Assembly (NCBI RefSeq): GCF_041224545.1
Contig: NZ_JBGFGP010000130.1
Location: 62,001-126,000 of the forward strand
DNA length: 64,000 bases
Reading direction: 5' to 3'
Source of the DNA: Sedimentitalea sp041224545
GTDB lineage: Bacteria; Pseudomonadota; Alphaproteobacteria; Rhodobacterales; Rhodobacteraceae
This document shows positions 45,635 through 54,033 of the stretch, one piece after another. Position 1 is the first letter of the stretch; every line of letters begins with the position of its first letter. Made by a program: the position numbers and the translations under genes. The notes beneath the pieces are model-generated. The model did not search any database, was not told the origin of the DNA, and saw only the letters and a program-made list of their open reading frames with translations.

Positions 45635-46600
45635 ATGGAGCGATTTGACAGCAGTCCCGAAACCGCGCTGGCCTGGCATCGCGAGGGGGTCGGCGCGGTC
45701 CTGGCCACCGTCGTCCAGACCTGGGGCAGTGCGCCCCGCCGGGTCGGCTCGCAACTCGTGATCGGCGGCGACGGGCGGATCGAGGGATCGGTGTCCGGCG
45801 GATGTGTCGAGGGCGCGGTGATCGTCGAGGCGCTGGAGGCGCTCGAGGAGGGCGCGCATCGTGTGCTTGAATTCGGGGTCAGCGACGATGACGCCTTTGC
45901 GGTCGGCCTGGCCTGTGGAGGCACCATCCGGGTACTGGTCGAGCCTGTCGGTCCGGTGCTGCCCGAGCCGCTGCTTGCGGAGCTGGTGGCCGCGCGTTCC
46001 GGACGCGAGGCGGTGGCCTATGAGGTCAACCTTGAGACCGGGTCGCGACAGCTGCTGCGGGACGGCTATCCGCAACGGATGCGGATGGATCGCTCGGGGT
46101 TCGAAGAGGACGGGCAGACCTTTGTCGCGGTGCACAACCCGCCCTTGCGCCTGATCGTCGTCGGCGCGGTACATATCGCGCAGGCGCTGGTGCCCATGGC
46201 GCGGATTGCCGGCTATGATCCGGTGTTGATCGATCCGCGTGACGCGTTTGGATCGGAGGCCCGGTTTCCGGGGGAAACCATCCTGCAGGACTGGCCCGAC
46301 GAGGCGGTGGCCAGGCTTGGGCTGGATGCGCGCACGGCGCTGGTCCTGCTGACCCACGACCCCAAGCTCGACGACCCGGCGCTCGAGGCCGCGCTTGCGT
46401 CCGGGGTATTCTATATCGGTGCCCTCGGATCAACCCGAACCCATGCAAAGCGGGTGGAACGCATGACGCGGGCCGGATTTTCCGCCGAACAGATCGCGCG
46501 CATTCACGGGCCGGTGGGGATGAATATCGGCGCGGCGGGACCGGCAGAGATCGCGGTCTCGATCCTCGCGCAGATGACACAGGTCCTGAGACAGGGATGA
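45635..46600 (+). CDS. XdhC/CoxI-family maturation factor
   Basis: The 321-residue protein has the XdhC N-terminal pattern (TWGSAPRRVGSQLVI, EGSVSGGCVEGAV, GLACGGTIRVLVEP) and the C-terminal NAD-binding-like domain (LRLIVVGAVHIAQAL, YIGALGSTRTHAKR). XdhC proteins hold and modify molybdenum cofactor for xanthine oxidase-type enzymes. Within the cox cluster it corresponds to CoxF/CoxI. The start at 45635 follows GGGAGGA. Its stop overlaps the next gene (ATGA). Confidence 0.88.
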   Translation: MERFDSSPETALAWHREGVGAVLATVVQTWGSAPRRVGSQLVIGGDGRIEGSVSGGCVEGAVIVEALEALEEGAHRVLEFGVSDDDAFAVGLACGGTIRVLVEPVGPVLPEPLLAELVAARSGREAVAYEVNLETGSRQLLRDGYPQRMRMDRSGFEEDGQTFVAVHNPPLRLIVVGAVHIAQALVPMARIAGYDPVLIDPRDAFGSEARFPGETILQDWPDEAVARLGLDARTALVLLTHDPKLDDPALEAALASGVFYIGALGSTRTHAKRVERMTRAGFSAEQIARIHGPVGMNIGAAGPAEIAVSILAQMTQVLRQG

Positions 46601-47604
46601 GGTTTGGCCCGGTTCCGCTGGCCGAAGCGGTGGGGCATGTGCTCGCCCACTCGGTGCGTCTGCCGGGGGGGCGGCTGCGCAAGGGCAAGATCCTGTCGCA
46701 GGCCGACGCCGCAGCACTGGCCGCCGCCGGGTTCACGCAGGTTACGGTGGCGCGGCTCGATCCGGGCGACATCGCCGAAAACGACGCGGCGGCGGCGCTT
46801 GCACGGGCGCTTGTGCCGGATCCGGGCGCGGTTGGCCTGCATGCGGGCGCGCCATTTACCGGCCGTGTCAACCTGTTGGCGGACGGGCCGGGCCTCGCCA
46901 GGATCGACGCGGCTGCCATCGATCGCGTCAACCATGTGCATCCGATGGTGACGGTCGCGACCGTGCCCCGCTGGCAAAGGATGGACGCGGACGGCATGGT
47001 GGCGACCGTCAAGATCATTTCCTATGCGGTGCCGGGTAAGGCCCTTGAGCGGGCCTGCGAGATGGCGTGCGGGGCACTCGGTCTGCAACGACCGGTCGTG
47101 ACGCGGGCGGCCTTCATCGAGACCCTCGTTTCCGGCCCGACTCCCGCAGCGCCGGGTGACAAGGGCTATCGTATGCTGCAGGGGCGGCTGGACCGGTTGC
47201 AGGTCGAGCTTTCGGGCCCTGCATTCGTACCGCACAGGGTGGCGCCGCTGGCGGAGGCGATTCGCGCAAGCGAGGCGGAGCTGATCCTGGTTCTCACCGG
47301 CTCCGCGACCTCTGATCCGGGTGACGTGGCGCCCGAGGCGGTGCGGCGGGCGGGCGGCGAGATCATTCATTTCGGCATGCCGGTCGATCCCGGCAACCTG
47401 TTGTTTCTGGGGCAGATCGGCACGCGCAGGGTGATCGGCCTGCCGGGCAGCGCACGCTCGCCGGCGGTGAGCGGCGTGGACTGGATTCTGGAACGGGTGA
47501 TCTGCGGCGTCGGCATCGGCCCCGAGGACATCATGGGTATGGGAGTCGGCGGCCTGCTCAAGGAAATTCCCACCCGTCCACAACCGCGACGCCCCGGGGG
47601 CTGA
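46597..47604 (+). CDS. Molybdopterin-binding protein (MoeA/MogA-like domain)
   Basis: The 335-residue protein has a molybdopterin-binding (MoCF-type) domain: LILVLTGSATSDPGDVAPEAVRRAGG and GLPGSARSPAVSGVDWILERV. Homologues near molybdenum hydroxylase genes often have a nucleotidyltransferase (MocA) part fused behind this domain; here the protein stops without it. It probably helps deliver or mature molybdenum cofactor for CoxL. It overlaps the XdhC-like gene, and coxS follows after about 100 bases. Confidence 0.8.
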   Translation: MRFGPVPLAEAVGHVLAHSVRLPGGRLRKGKILSQADAAALAAAGFTQVTVARLDPGDIAENDAAAALARALVPDPGAVGLHAGAPFTGRVNLLADGPGLARIDAAAIDRVNHVHPMVTVATVPRWQRMDADGMVATVKIISYAVPGKALERACEMACGALGLQRPVVTRAAFIETLVSGPTPAAPGDKGYRMLQGRLDRLQVELSGPAFVPHRVAPLAEAIRASEAELILVLTGSATSDPGDVAPEAVRRAGGEIIHFGMPVDPGNLLFLGQIGTRRVIGLPGSARSPAVSGVDWILERVICGVGIGPEDIMGMGVGGLLKEIPTRPQPRRPGG

Positions 47605-47706
47605 GCGGTGGTGTTATGCTAAAGTCCTATAAAATTCTTGTTCTAAATGCCGGGGCGGCGTGTTTAAATCCTGCAAAAGTTGACGCTATGCACAGGGAGG
47701 AATGTG

Positions 47707-48192
47707 ATGGTTGATGTGACCATGACGGTTAACGGTGTTTCGAAATCCGGGTCGGTCGAGGGGCGTACGCTCTTGGCCGCTTTTCTGCGGGAAGGCCTGG
47801 GGCTCACCGGGACGCATGTGGGGTGCGATACGTCGCAATGCGGTGCCTGTGTGGTGCATGTGAATGGCCAGGCGGTGAAATCCTGTACCATGTTCGCAGT
47901 CGAGGCGGACGGCGCGACAGTCGACACGATCGAGGGGCAGGCCGCGGCGGATGGCACCCTCAACACGATCCAGCAGGCCTTTCAGGATCATCACGGTCTG
48001 CAATGCGGTTTCTGCACGCCCGGCATGGTGATGTCCGCGGCGGCGCTGCTGCGGGACAACCCGAAGCCCAGCGAGGCGGAGATCCGGGATTATCTCGAAG
48101 GCAACCTGTGCCGCTGCACCGGGTATCACAACATCGTCAAGGCGATCATGGCGGCGTCGGGACAGGACGTCGCCGCCATCGCCGCAGAATAA
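47707..48192 (+). CDS. coxS: CO dehydrogenase-type small subunit CoxS (two 2Fe-2S clusters)
   Basis: The 161-residue protein has the plant-type 2Fe-2S motif (GCDTSQCGACVV, with the fourth Cys in KSC) and the second cluster motif (CGFCTPG with CRCTGY). It carries electrons from the molybdenum site in CoxL to FAD in CoxM. The start at 47707 is preceded by GGGAGGA. Size and motifs are standard for the xanthine oxidase family. Confidence 0.93.
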   Translation: MVDVTMTVNGVSKSGSVEGRTLLAAFLREGLGLTGTHVGCDTSQCGACVVHVNGQAVKSCTMFAVEADGATVDTIEGQAAADGTLNTIQQAFQDHHGLQCGFCTPGMVMSAAALLRDNPKPSEAEIRDYLEGNLCRCTGYHNIVKAIMAASGQDVAAIAAE

Positions 48193-48194
48193 GG

Positions 48195-48240
48195 CCGGGG
48201 GCCAGCCCCCGGACCCCCGGAGTATTTTTACAAAGATGAA
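48195..48240 (+). repeat. Dispersed intergenic element, copy F
   Basis: A seven-base stem (CCGGGGG, loop CCAG, complement) is followed by CCCCCGGAGTATTTTTA and CAAAGATGAA. It lies between coxS and coxL, three bases after the coxS stop. Confidence 0.82.
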
Positions 48241-48314
48241 GGGGGTCGGGTGCGCGGCCCGGCATTTCGAACAGTGGCGGAGGCCCCGCCGGACATCCAG
48301 GGAGGACAGTGAAC

Positions 48315-50678
48315 ATGCCCAAAGACAGTGGCATCGGCGCCAGCACCAAGCGGCGCGAAGACGTGCGGTTTCTGAGCGGGACCGGAAATTACACCGACGA
48401 CATCAACGTGCGTGGCCAGGCCTATGTGCATTTTCTGCGCTCTGATGTGGCACATGGCCGGATCAACGGGATCGATACCTCGGCGGCGGCGTCGATGCCG
48501 GGCGTGGTCCGGATTTTTACCGGCGCGGATTTCGAGGGGATCGGCGGTTTGCCCTGTGGCTGGCAGGTGACCGACCGGCATGGGGAGCCGATGCAGGAGC
48601 CGGGCCATCCGGTGCTGGCGCAGGGCAAGGTACGGCATGTGGGCGATCCGATCGCCGCGGTCGTGGCGGATACCTACGCGCAGGCGCGCGACGCCGCCGA
48701 GGCGATCGAGGTGGATATCGAGGAATTGCCGGCGGTCGTCGACATGAAGGCGGCGCTGCAAGAGGGCGCGGCGAAGGTTCACGACGATCTGAAGAACAAC
48801 CTTTGTTATGACTGGGGTTTTGTCGAAGAGAACCGCGATGCGGTCGATGCGGCGATCAAGGGGGCGGCGCATGTGACGACGCTCGAGCTGGTCAATCAGC
48901 GCATGGTGGCCAACCCGATGGAGCCGCGCGTGGCGGTGGGGGATTTCAACCGCGCCACCGGCGATCACACGCTGTACACCACCAGCCAGAACCCGCATGT
49001 CATCCGGCTCTTGATGGGGGCCTTTGTCCTGGGTATCCCCGAGCACAAGCTGCGGGTGGTGGCGCCCGATGTGGGGGGCGGATTCGGCACCAAGATCTTC
49101 CACTATGCGGAAGAGGCGTTCTGTACATTCGCGGCCAAGGCGGTCAACCGGCCGGTGAAGTGGACGTCGTCGCGCTCGGAAGCCTTCATGTCGGATGCGC
49201 ATGGGCGCGATCACGTGACCAAGATCGAGCTGGCGCTGGATGCGGATAACAATTTCGTGGCGCTGCGGACGGATACCCTTGCGAATATGGGAGCGTATCT
49301 TTCGACCTTTGCACCGAGCGTTCCGACCTGGTTGCATGGCACGCTGATGGCGGGGAATTACAAGACGCCGCTGATCTATGTGAATGTCAAGGCGGTGTTC
49401 ACCAACACGGTGCCGGTGGATGCCTATCGCGGCGCAGGACGCCCCGAGGCGACCTATCAGCTGGAGCGTGTGATCGACAAGGCGGCGCGTGAGCTGGGCG
49501 TCGATCCGATCGCCTTGCGGCGGCAGAATTTCATCACCGAGTTTCCCTATGCGACGCCGGTTGCGGTGGAATATGATACCGGCGACTACAACGCGACGAT
49601 GGACAAGCTGGAGGAGATCGCGGATATTGCGGGGTTTGCCGCGCGCCGTGCGGAAAGCGAGAAGAAGGGCAAGCTGCGCGGGCTGGGTGTGAATTGCTAT
49701 ATCGAGGCCTGTGGCATCGCGCCCTCCAACCTTGTGGGGCAGCTGGGTGCGCGCGCCGGGCTCTATGAGAGTGCCACGGTGCGGGTCAACGCCACTGGCG
49801 GTCTGGTCGTGATGACCGGCAGCCATTCGCATGGTCAGGGCCATGAAACGGCGTTTCCCCAGGTGATTGCCGAGATGATCGGGATCGATGAGAGCATGGT
49901 CGAGATCGTGCATGGAGACACCGCGAACGCGCCGATGGGCATGGGGACCTACGGGTCGCGCAGCCTCGCGGTGGGGGGGTCGGCCATGGTCCGGGCGACC
50001 GAGAAGATCATCAACAAGGCCCGCAAGATCGCGGCGCACCTGATGGAGGCCGCCGAGGCCGATATCGAATTGAAGGACGGGGCGTTCAGCGTCGCGGGCA
50101 CCGACAAATCGGTGGCCTGGGGGGATGTATGCCTGGCCGCCTATGTGCCGCATAACTACCCGCTCGAGGATATCGAACCGGGCCTGGAAGAGACGGCATT
50201 CTATGATCCGTCGAACTTTACCTATCCGTCGGGGGCCTATGCCTGCGAGGTCGAAGTTGATCCCGAGACCGGCAAGGTGAGCATCGAGCGGATGATCGCG
50301 GCGGATGATTTCGGCAACATCGTCAATCCGATGATCGTATCCGGCCAGGTGCATGGCGGTCTGGCTCAGGGTATCGGGCAGGCGCTGATGGAGCATTGCA
50401 TCTATGATGACGAGGGCCAGTTGCTGAGCGCGAGCTACATGGATTATGCCATGCCGCGTGCCGATGACCTGCCGTTCTACGAGGTGGATCATTCCAGTTG
50501 CACGCCGTGTACGCACAATCCGCTTGGTGTGAAGGGATGTGGCGAGGCGGGTGCCATCGGATCGCCGCCATCGGTGGTGAACGCGGTTATTGATGCGCTG
50601 CAATCGGCTGGCAAGAACGTGACTCACATCGACATGCCGCTCAGCCCGTCGCGGGTCTGGGCCGCGATGCAGGGTTGA
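48315..50678 (+). CDS. coxL: CO dehydrogenase-like large subunit CoxL, form II
   Basis: The 787-residue protein is the molybdopterin-containing subunit. The active-site loop reads AYRGAGR (370-376), the form II signature, rather than the AYXCSFR of proven form I CO dehydrogenases. Other family motifs are GGGFGTKIFHY, GQGHETAFPQ and the catalytic GCGEAG with Glu744. Form II enzymes are of debated substrate, so CO oxidation is not certain. The ATG at 48315 is eight bases after GGAGGA; a GTG six bases earlier sits too close to it. Confidence 0.93.
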   Translation: MPKDSGIGASTKRREDVRFLSGTGNYTDDINVRGQAYVHFLRSDVAHGRINGIDTSAAASMPGVVRIFTGADFEGIGGLPCGWQVTDRHGEPMQEPGHPVLAQGKVRHVGDPIAAVVADTYAQARDAAEAIEVDIEELPAVVDMKAALQEGAAKVHDDLKNNLCYDWGFVEENRDAVDAAIKGAAHVTTLELVNQRMVANPMEPRVAVGDFNRATGDHTLYTTSQNPHVIRLLMGAFVLGIPEHKLRVVAPDVGGGFGTKIFHYAEEAFCTFAAKAVNRPVKWTSSRSEAFMSDAHGRDHVTKIELALDADNNFVALRTDTLANMGAYLSTFAPSVPTWLHGTLMAGNYKTPLIYVNVKAVFTNTVPVDAYRGAGRPEATYQLERVIDKAARELGVDPIALRRQNFITEFPYATPVAVEYDTGDYNATMDKLEEIADIAGFAARRAESEKKGKLRGLGVNCYIEACGIAPSNLVGQLGARAGLYESATVRVNATGGLVVMTGSHSHGQGHETAFPQVIAEMIGIDESMVEIVHGDTANAPMGMGTYGSRSLAVGGSAMVRATEKIINKARKIAAHLMEAAEADIELKDGAFSVAGTDKSVAWGDVCLAAYVPHNYPLEDIEPGLEETAFYDPSNFTYPSGAYACEVEVDPETGKVSIERMIAADDFGNIVNPMIVSGQVHGGLAQGIGQALMEHCIYDDEGQLLSASYMDYAMPRADDLPFYEVDHSSCTPCTHNPLGVKGCGEAGAIGSPPSVVNAVIDALQSAGKNVTHIDMPLSPSRVWAAMQG

Positions 50679-50694
50679 GTTGAAACCGCGGGGC

Positions 50695-50741
50695 GGGGGG
50701 CCAGCCCCCCGGACCCCCCGGAGTATTTGCACAAAGATGAA
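50695..50741 (+). repeat. Dispersed intergenic element, copy G
   Basis: A six-base stem (GGGGGG, loop CCAG, CCCCCC) is followed by CCCCCCGGAGTATTTGCA and CAAAGATGAA. It lies between coxL and coxM, 29 bases before the coxM start. Confidence 0.82.
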
Positions 50742-50770
50742 GAGGCGTGGCCTCTTCCGGGAGGACTGAG

Positions 50771-51559
50771 ATGTACAGTTTTGAAGTGGACAAGCCGGAC
50801 AGTGTCGACGCGGCGGTCGCGGCGCTGAAGATTGAAGACGCGCAGGCTCTTGGCGGCGGACAGACGCTGATCCCGACGCTGAAGCAGAGGCTGGCCAGCC
50901 CGTCGCGGCTGGTGAGTCTGACGGGCATCGCCGAGATGAAGGGGGTCAGCAGCGCCGACGGTGTCGTCACCATCGGCGGCGGTACCCCGCATGCGATTGT
51001 GGCGGCGGAGGCGGCATCGGCCTATCCGGCGCTGGCGGCACTGGCCGGTAATATCGGTGATCCGGCGGTGCGCAATCGGGGGACGATCGGGGGGAGTCTG
51101 GCGAATAATGACCCGGCGGCCTGTTACCCGTCGGCGGCATTGGCGAGCGGGGCGACGATCGTGACAAATGCGCGCGAGATTGCTGCCGACGACTATTTCC
51201 AGGGCATGTTCACCACGGCGCTGGACGAGGGAGAGGTGATTACATCAGTGCGTTTTCCGGTGCCTGATGCCGCGAATTACCAGAAGTTCGAACAGCCCGC
51301 GTCGCGCTTTGCTCTGGTCGGTGTATTCGTCGCAAGATTTGCCGACGGGGTGCGGGTTGCCGTGACCGGCGCGTCGGAGGACGGCGTATTCCGCTGGAGT
51401 GAAGCGGAGGCGGCACTGTCCGACAATTTTGCGCCCGAGGCGATCGACGGGTTGAGCCTGTCTGGGGATGGCATGATTTCCGACCTTCACGGCAGCGGTG
51501 ATTACCGGGCGCATATCACCAAGGTGATGACGCAACGGGCGGTCAGGGCCGCGGGGTAA
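50771..51559 (+). CDS. coxM: CO dehydrogenase-type medium subunit CoxM (FAD)
   Basis: The 262-residue protein has the FAD-binding motifs LGGGQTLIPTLKQRL and NIGDPAVRNRGTIGGSLANND of the xanthine oxidase family medium subunit. It passes electrons from the iron-sulfur subunit to the final acceptor. GGGAGGAC precedes the ATG. It closes the cox cluster here; no coxG or other cox genes follow in the window. Confidence 0.93.
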   Translation: MYSFEVDKPDSVDAAVAALKIEDAQALGGGQTLIPTLKQRLASPSRLVSLTGIAEMKGVSSADGVVTIGGGTPHAIVAAEAASAYPALAALAGNIGDPAVRNRGTIGGSLANNDPAACYPSAALASGATIVTNAREIAADDYFQGMFTTALDEGEVITSVRFPVPDAANYQKFEQPASRFALVGVFVARFADGVRVAVTGASEDGVFRWSEAEAALSDNFAPEAIDGLSLSGDGMISDLHGSGDYRAHITKVMTQRAVRAAG

Positions 51560-51852
51560 CTCGGGGCCGGTGTCACCTGATCCCGGGCCGCGCGTCTGTT
51601 GCGGTCCGGACCCGTCGATCCTGCGCCGTGTCGTCTGACGGTGATTTTCAGGCCAGCACCCTCAGGGGGGAGAATATTGCCATCGATTGATGGTGCGCCG
51701 CTGCGTTGCGGTGGCGGGCGGCGGTGGCAAGATCCGGCTTCGCTGCTTCCTGTTGTGTTCTGCGCAGTTGCCAGCTTGAATTTGACGACGTATCGTGAGT
51801 GGAGATTCAACCAGGTGGTGAATTTCTTTTGACAACGAGAAGGTGGAAGATC
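51560..51852. other. Intergenic region between coxM and a small lipoprotein
   Basis: No gene was found in these 293 bases. A TTGACG about 70 bases before the lipoprotein ATG could be a -35 element but lacks a clear -10 partner. The coxM terminator is not obvious. Confidence 0.4.
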
Positions 51853-52035
51853 ATGAAATTCAAGCTTTTCGCATTGGGTGTGGTTGCTCTGGGTCTGGCT
51901 GCGTGTGCGCAGCCAGAGCCCGCCCCGGTCTATGTCCAGCCGACATTCGACAAGGCAGGCAATGCAAGCTGTATCGCAGGATACCAGTTGGCGACGACCG
52001 AGGCCGGAGCGACGGTCTGCGCGCCGATCAGCTAA
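51853..52035 (+). CDS. Small lipoprotein
   Basis: The 60-residue product has a lipoprotein signal peptide with a LAAC lipobox, leaving a mature peptide of about 43 residues. It starts CAQPEPAPVYVQPTF and ends with TVCAP, with two further cysteines that may form a disulfide. The ATG at 51853 follows GAGAAGGTGG. It is a typical tiny outer-membrane lipoprotein of unknown role, standing alone and converging on infC. Confidence 0.7.
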   Translation: MKFKLFALGVVALGLAACAQPEPAPVYVQPTFDKAGNASCIAGYQLATTEAGATVCAPIS

Positions 52036-52178
52036 GGTACCATAGCGGCAAACCGGGCGCGCGTGATACCGCGTGACCGGGATGTCGCGGGTTTTGCCGA
52101 TGCCTTGAGCGGATGTTCAACCCTGCGGGGGCCGATTGGGCCGCCGCGGGGTGTGCCCGAAAAGATGAACCCGGAAAG

Positions 52179-52213
52179 ATGAACGCCCGGCAGTGACATT
52201 GCCGGGCGTTCAT
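52179..52213 (-). terminator. Hairpin terminator downstream of infC
   Basis: A perfect 14-base inverted repeat (ATGAACGCCCGGCA and its complement) with a seven-base loop lies 34 bases after the infC stop. On the minus strand the stem is followed by CTTTCC, a weak T stretch. It separates infC from the convergent lipoprotein gene. Confidence 0.7.
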
Positions 52214-52247
52214 GTTCCGGATTTGCGCCGAATCAAGGAAAACCGAA

Positions 52248-52796
52248 TTACTTGTTCGGCAGCGGACCGATCAGCATGACCATCTGCCGGCCTTCCATCT
52301 TGGGGAAGTTTTCGACCCGGCCGAACTCCTTGGTGTCTTCCGCGACGCGTTCGAGCAGTTCGCGGCCAAGATTCTGGTGGGCCATTTCGCGACCGCGAAA
52401 GCGCAGGGTCACCTTGACCTTGTCACCGTTCTCGAGAAACTTGAACACGTTCCGCATCTTGACGTTGTAGTCGTTGGTGTCGGTATTCGGGCGAAACTTG
52501 ACCTCTTTGATCTCGATGGTCTTTTGCTTCTTGCGCGCCTCGGCTTCGCGTTTCTGGGTTTCGTACTTGAACTTGCCGAAATCCATGATCTTGCAAACCG
52601 GTGGTTTGGCGTTTGGAGAAATCTCTACCAGATCCAAACCGGCCTCAACCGCCATGTCGAGGGCGCGGGCAGGGGTCACGACACCTACGTTTTCGCCCTC
52701 GGCACCAATCAGGCGGATTTCCGGGGCTCGGATATTATCGTTTACGCGCGGGCCGGTGTCTCGGGTTGGCGGCGCGTTATGAGGTCTGCGGGCTAT
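52248..52796 (-). CDS. infC: Translation initiation factor IF-3, probable ATA start
   Basis: The 182-residue protein has both IF-3 domains: RVNDNIRAPEIRLIGAEGEN in the N-domain, and KEVKFRPNTDTNDY with RFRGREMAH in the C-domain. The expected N-terminus (xARRPHNAPP) falls at an ATA codon at 52796 preceded by AAAGGAACG at proper spacing. The only standard start upstream is a TTG 39 bases further with no ribosome-binding site. A rare start codon is the norm for infC, where it allows self-regulation (AUU in E. coli). IF-3 checks start codons and keeps the ribosomal subunits apart. Confidence 0.92.
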   Translation of the reverse strand: MARRPHNAPPTRDTGPRVNDNIRAPEIRLIGAEGENVGVVTPARALDMAVEAGLDLVEISPNAKPPVCKIMDFGKFKYETQKREAEARKKQKTIEIKEVKFRPNTDTNDYNVKMRNVFKFLENGDKVKVTLRFRGREMAHQNLGRELLERVAEDTKEFGRVENFPKMEGRQMVMLIGPLPNK

Positions 52797-52998
52797 GGAT
52801 TCGTTCCTTTGATCGTTGGAATAACTGAAACGCAAACCTAGCTTTGGCAGCGTCGCGGTTCAAGTCGCAATTCTTTGCCGAAATGCATGTATTGCGACTT
52901 TGACGCCGGTTTTCCCCCTTGATTGTACGGGCGATGAGGGAGATCTAACAGGCGACCGGCGCCGGTCGGGTGTCTGGGTTTGAATTTTGGAGAACGTC

Positions 52999-53880
52999 AT
53001 GAAACCAGTGATTTGGATTGTTGCTGCCGCCGCGGTCGCAGGAGCGGGATATTACTACCTGAACAATCAGGAAGAAGTGAACCAGGCGGTAACAGACGCA
53101 GCGAACAGCACAGAAACTGTCGCGGAAGAGTTGGTCACAGGGACGAGTGAAGCCGCAAGCGATGCAACCGACGCGGCTACCGGGGCGGTTGAAGACGCCG
53201 CCGACGCGACGGCAGATGCTGCCGACGCTGCAGTCGATGCAACGGGTGATGCTGTAGACGGTGCCGTCGATGCCGCAACCGAGGCTGCGGATGCCGTGAC
53301 GGATGCGGCATCCGAGACGGTCGACAGCGCCGCAGAGGCCGTATCCGATGCAGCAGACAGTGCGACCGAGGCTGTGACCGACGCGGCAAATAGCGCGACG
53401 GAGGCTGCGTCCGAGGCTGTCGATGCGGCCACCGAGACCGCGACCGACGTGGCGAACGAGGCCAGCGAAGCCGCAGACAATGTTGCAGCAGATGCAGCCG
53501 CGACGGCAGAGGCCGTTGAGCGGGGTGCCGCCGACGCCGCAAGCGATGCGGCCGACGCAGCATCCGATACCGCAACTGCCGCAACGGAAGCGGCCAGCGA
53601 CGCTGCGGATGCGGTTGCCGATACCGCCGCTGACGCGGCCGATGGCGCAGCTGCTGCCGTTGACGGCGCCGCTGATGCTGCTGCGCAGGGCGGCAACAAC
53701 CTGGCCGAGCTCTTTACAGTTGACGGTTTCGATTATGACAAGGCCGCCACGGCGTTGCAGGACTCGAGCCTTGGTGCGGCGCGCAAGGCGACGCTGCTGG
53801 CCGGTCTGGAGCAGGCGCGGAACAATCCCGAACTGCTCAAGGCGGCGCTCGAGCAGATCCGTTCTGCGATGGGCCTCTGA
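52999..53880 (+). CDS. Membrane-anchored, extremely Ala/Asp-rich repetitive protein
   Basis: The 293-residue protein has one N-terminal hydrophobic helix (PVIWIVAAAAVAGAGYYYL). About 200 residues follow of low-complexity sequence built mainly from Ala, Asp, Glu, Ser, Thr and Val (such as DAADATADAADAAVDAT) and almost without Lys or Arg. A conserved-looking C-terminal domain of about 60 residues (LFTVDGFDYDKAATALQ, LLKAALEQIRSAM) closes it. The repeats suit long amphipathic or extended helices. An envelope spacer or stress-protective role is only a guess. GGAGAA precedes the ATG. Confidence 0.75.
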   Translation: MKPVIWIVAAAAVAGAGYYYLNNQEEVNQAVTDAANSTETVAEELVTGTSEAASDATDAATGAVEDAADATADAADAAVDATGDAVDGAVDAATEAADAVTDAASETVDSAAEAVSDAADSATEAVTDAANSATEAASEAVDAATETATDVANEASEAADNVAADAAATAEAVERGAADAASDAADAASDTATAATEAASDAADAVADTAADAADGAAAAVDGAADAAAQGGNNLAELFTVDGFDYDKAATALQDSSLGAARKATLLAGLEQARNNPELLKAALEQIRSAMGL

Positions 53881-53972
53881 TCGACAACTGACATGGGGTT
53901 GGCCGGGCAATGCGTTGCTCTGGCCGACGCCTCCGGTTCGGTCTGCCATATGGCTGACGGAGTCATCCGGAC

Positions 53973-54009
53973 AAAAAAAGGACGCCTGTCCAATGTCTTG
54001 GCAGGCGTT
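53973..54009 (-). terminator. Intrinsic terminator downstream of fpr
   Basis: On the minus strand a stem with ACGCCTG paired to CAGGCGT is followed by CC and a seven-T run. It lies about 25 bases after the fpr stop and is a convincing factor-independent terminator. Confidence 0.85.
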
Positions 54010-54033
54010 CTTGTATGATTGGATGGGATTATT

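Noticed and set aside
48228..50732. Long minus-strand open frame (834 codons) opposite coxL
   Set aside because: It is a shadow of coxL; motifs of CoxL on the plus strand are complete.
52156..52178. AAAGATGAAC segments resembling the end of the intergenic element core
   Set aside because: The GGAGTATTT half is missing, so this is too weak to count as an eighth copy.
53100..53700. Tandem-repeat-like DNA
   Set aside because: The repetition follows codons for Ala, Asp, Glu, Ser and Thr in one open frame and is coding low complexity, not a CRISPR or minisatellite.
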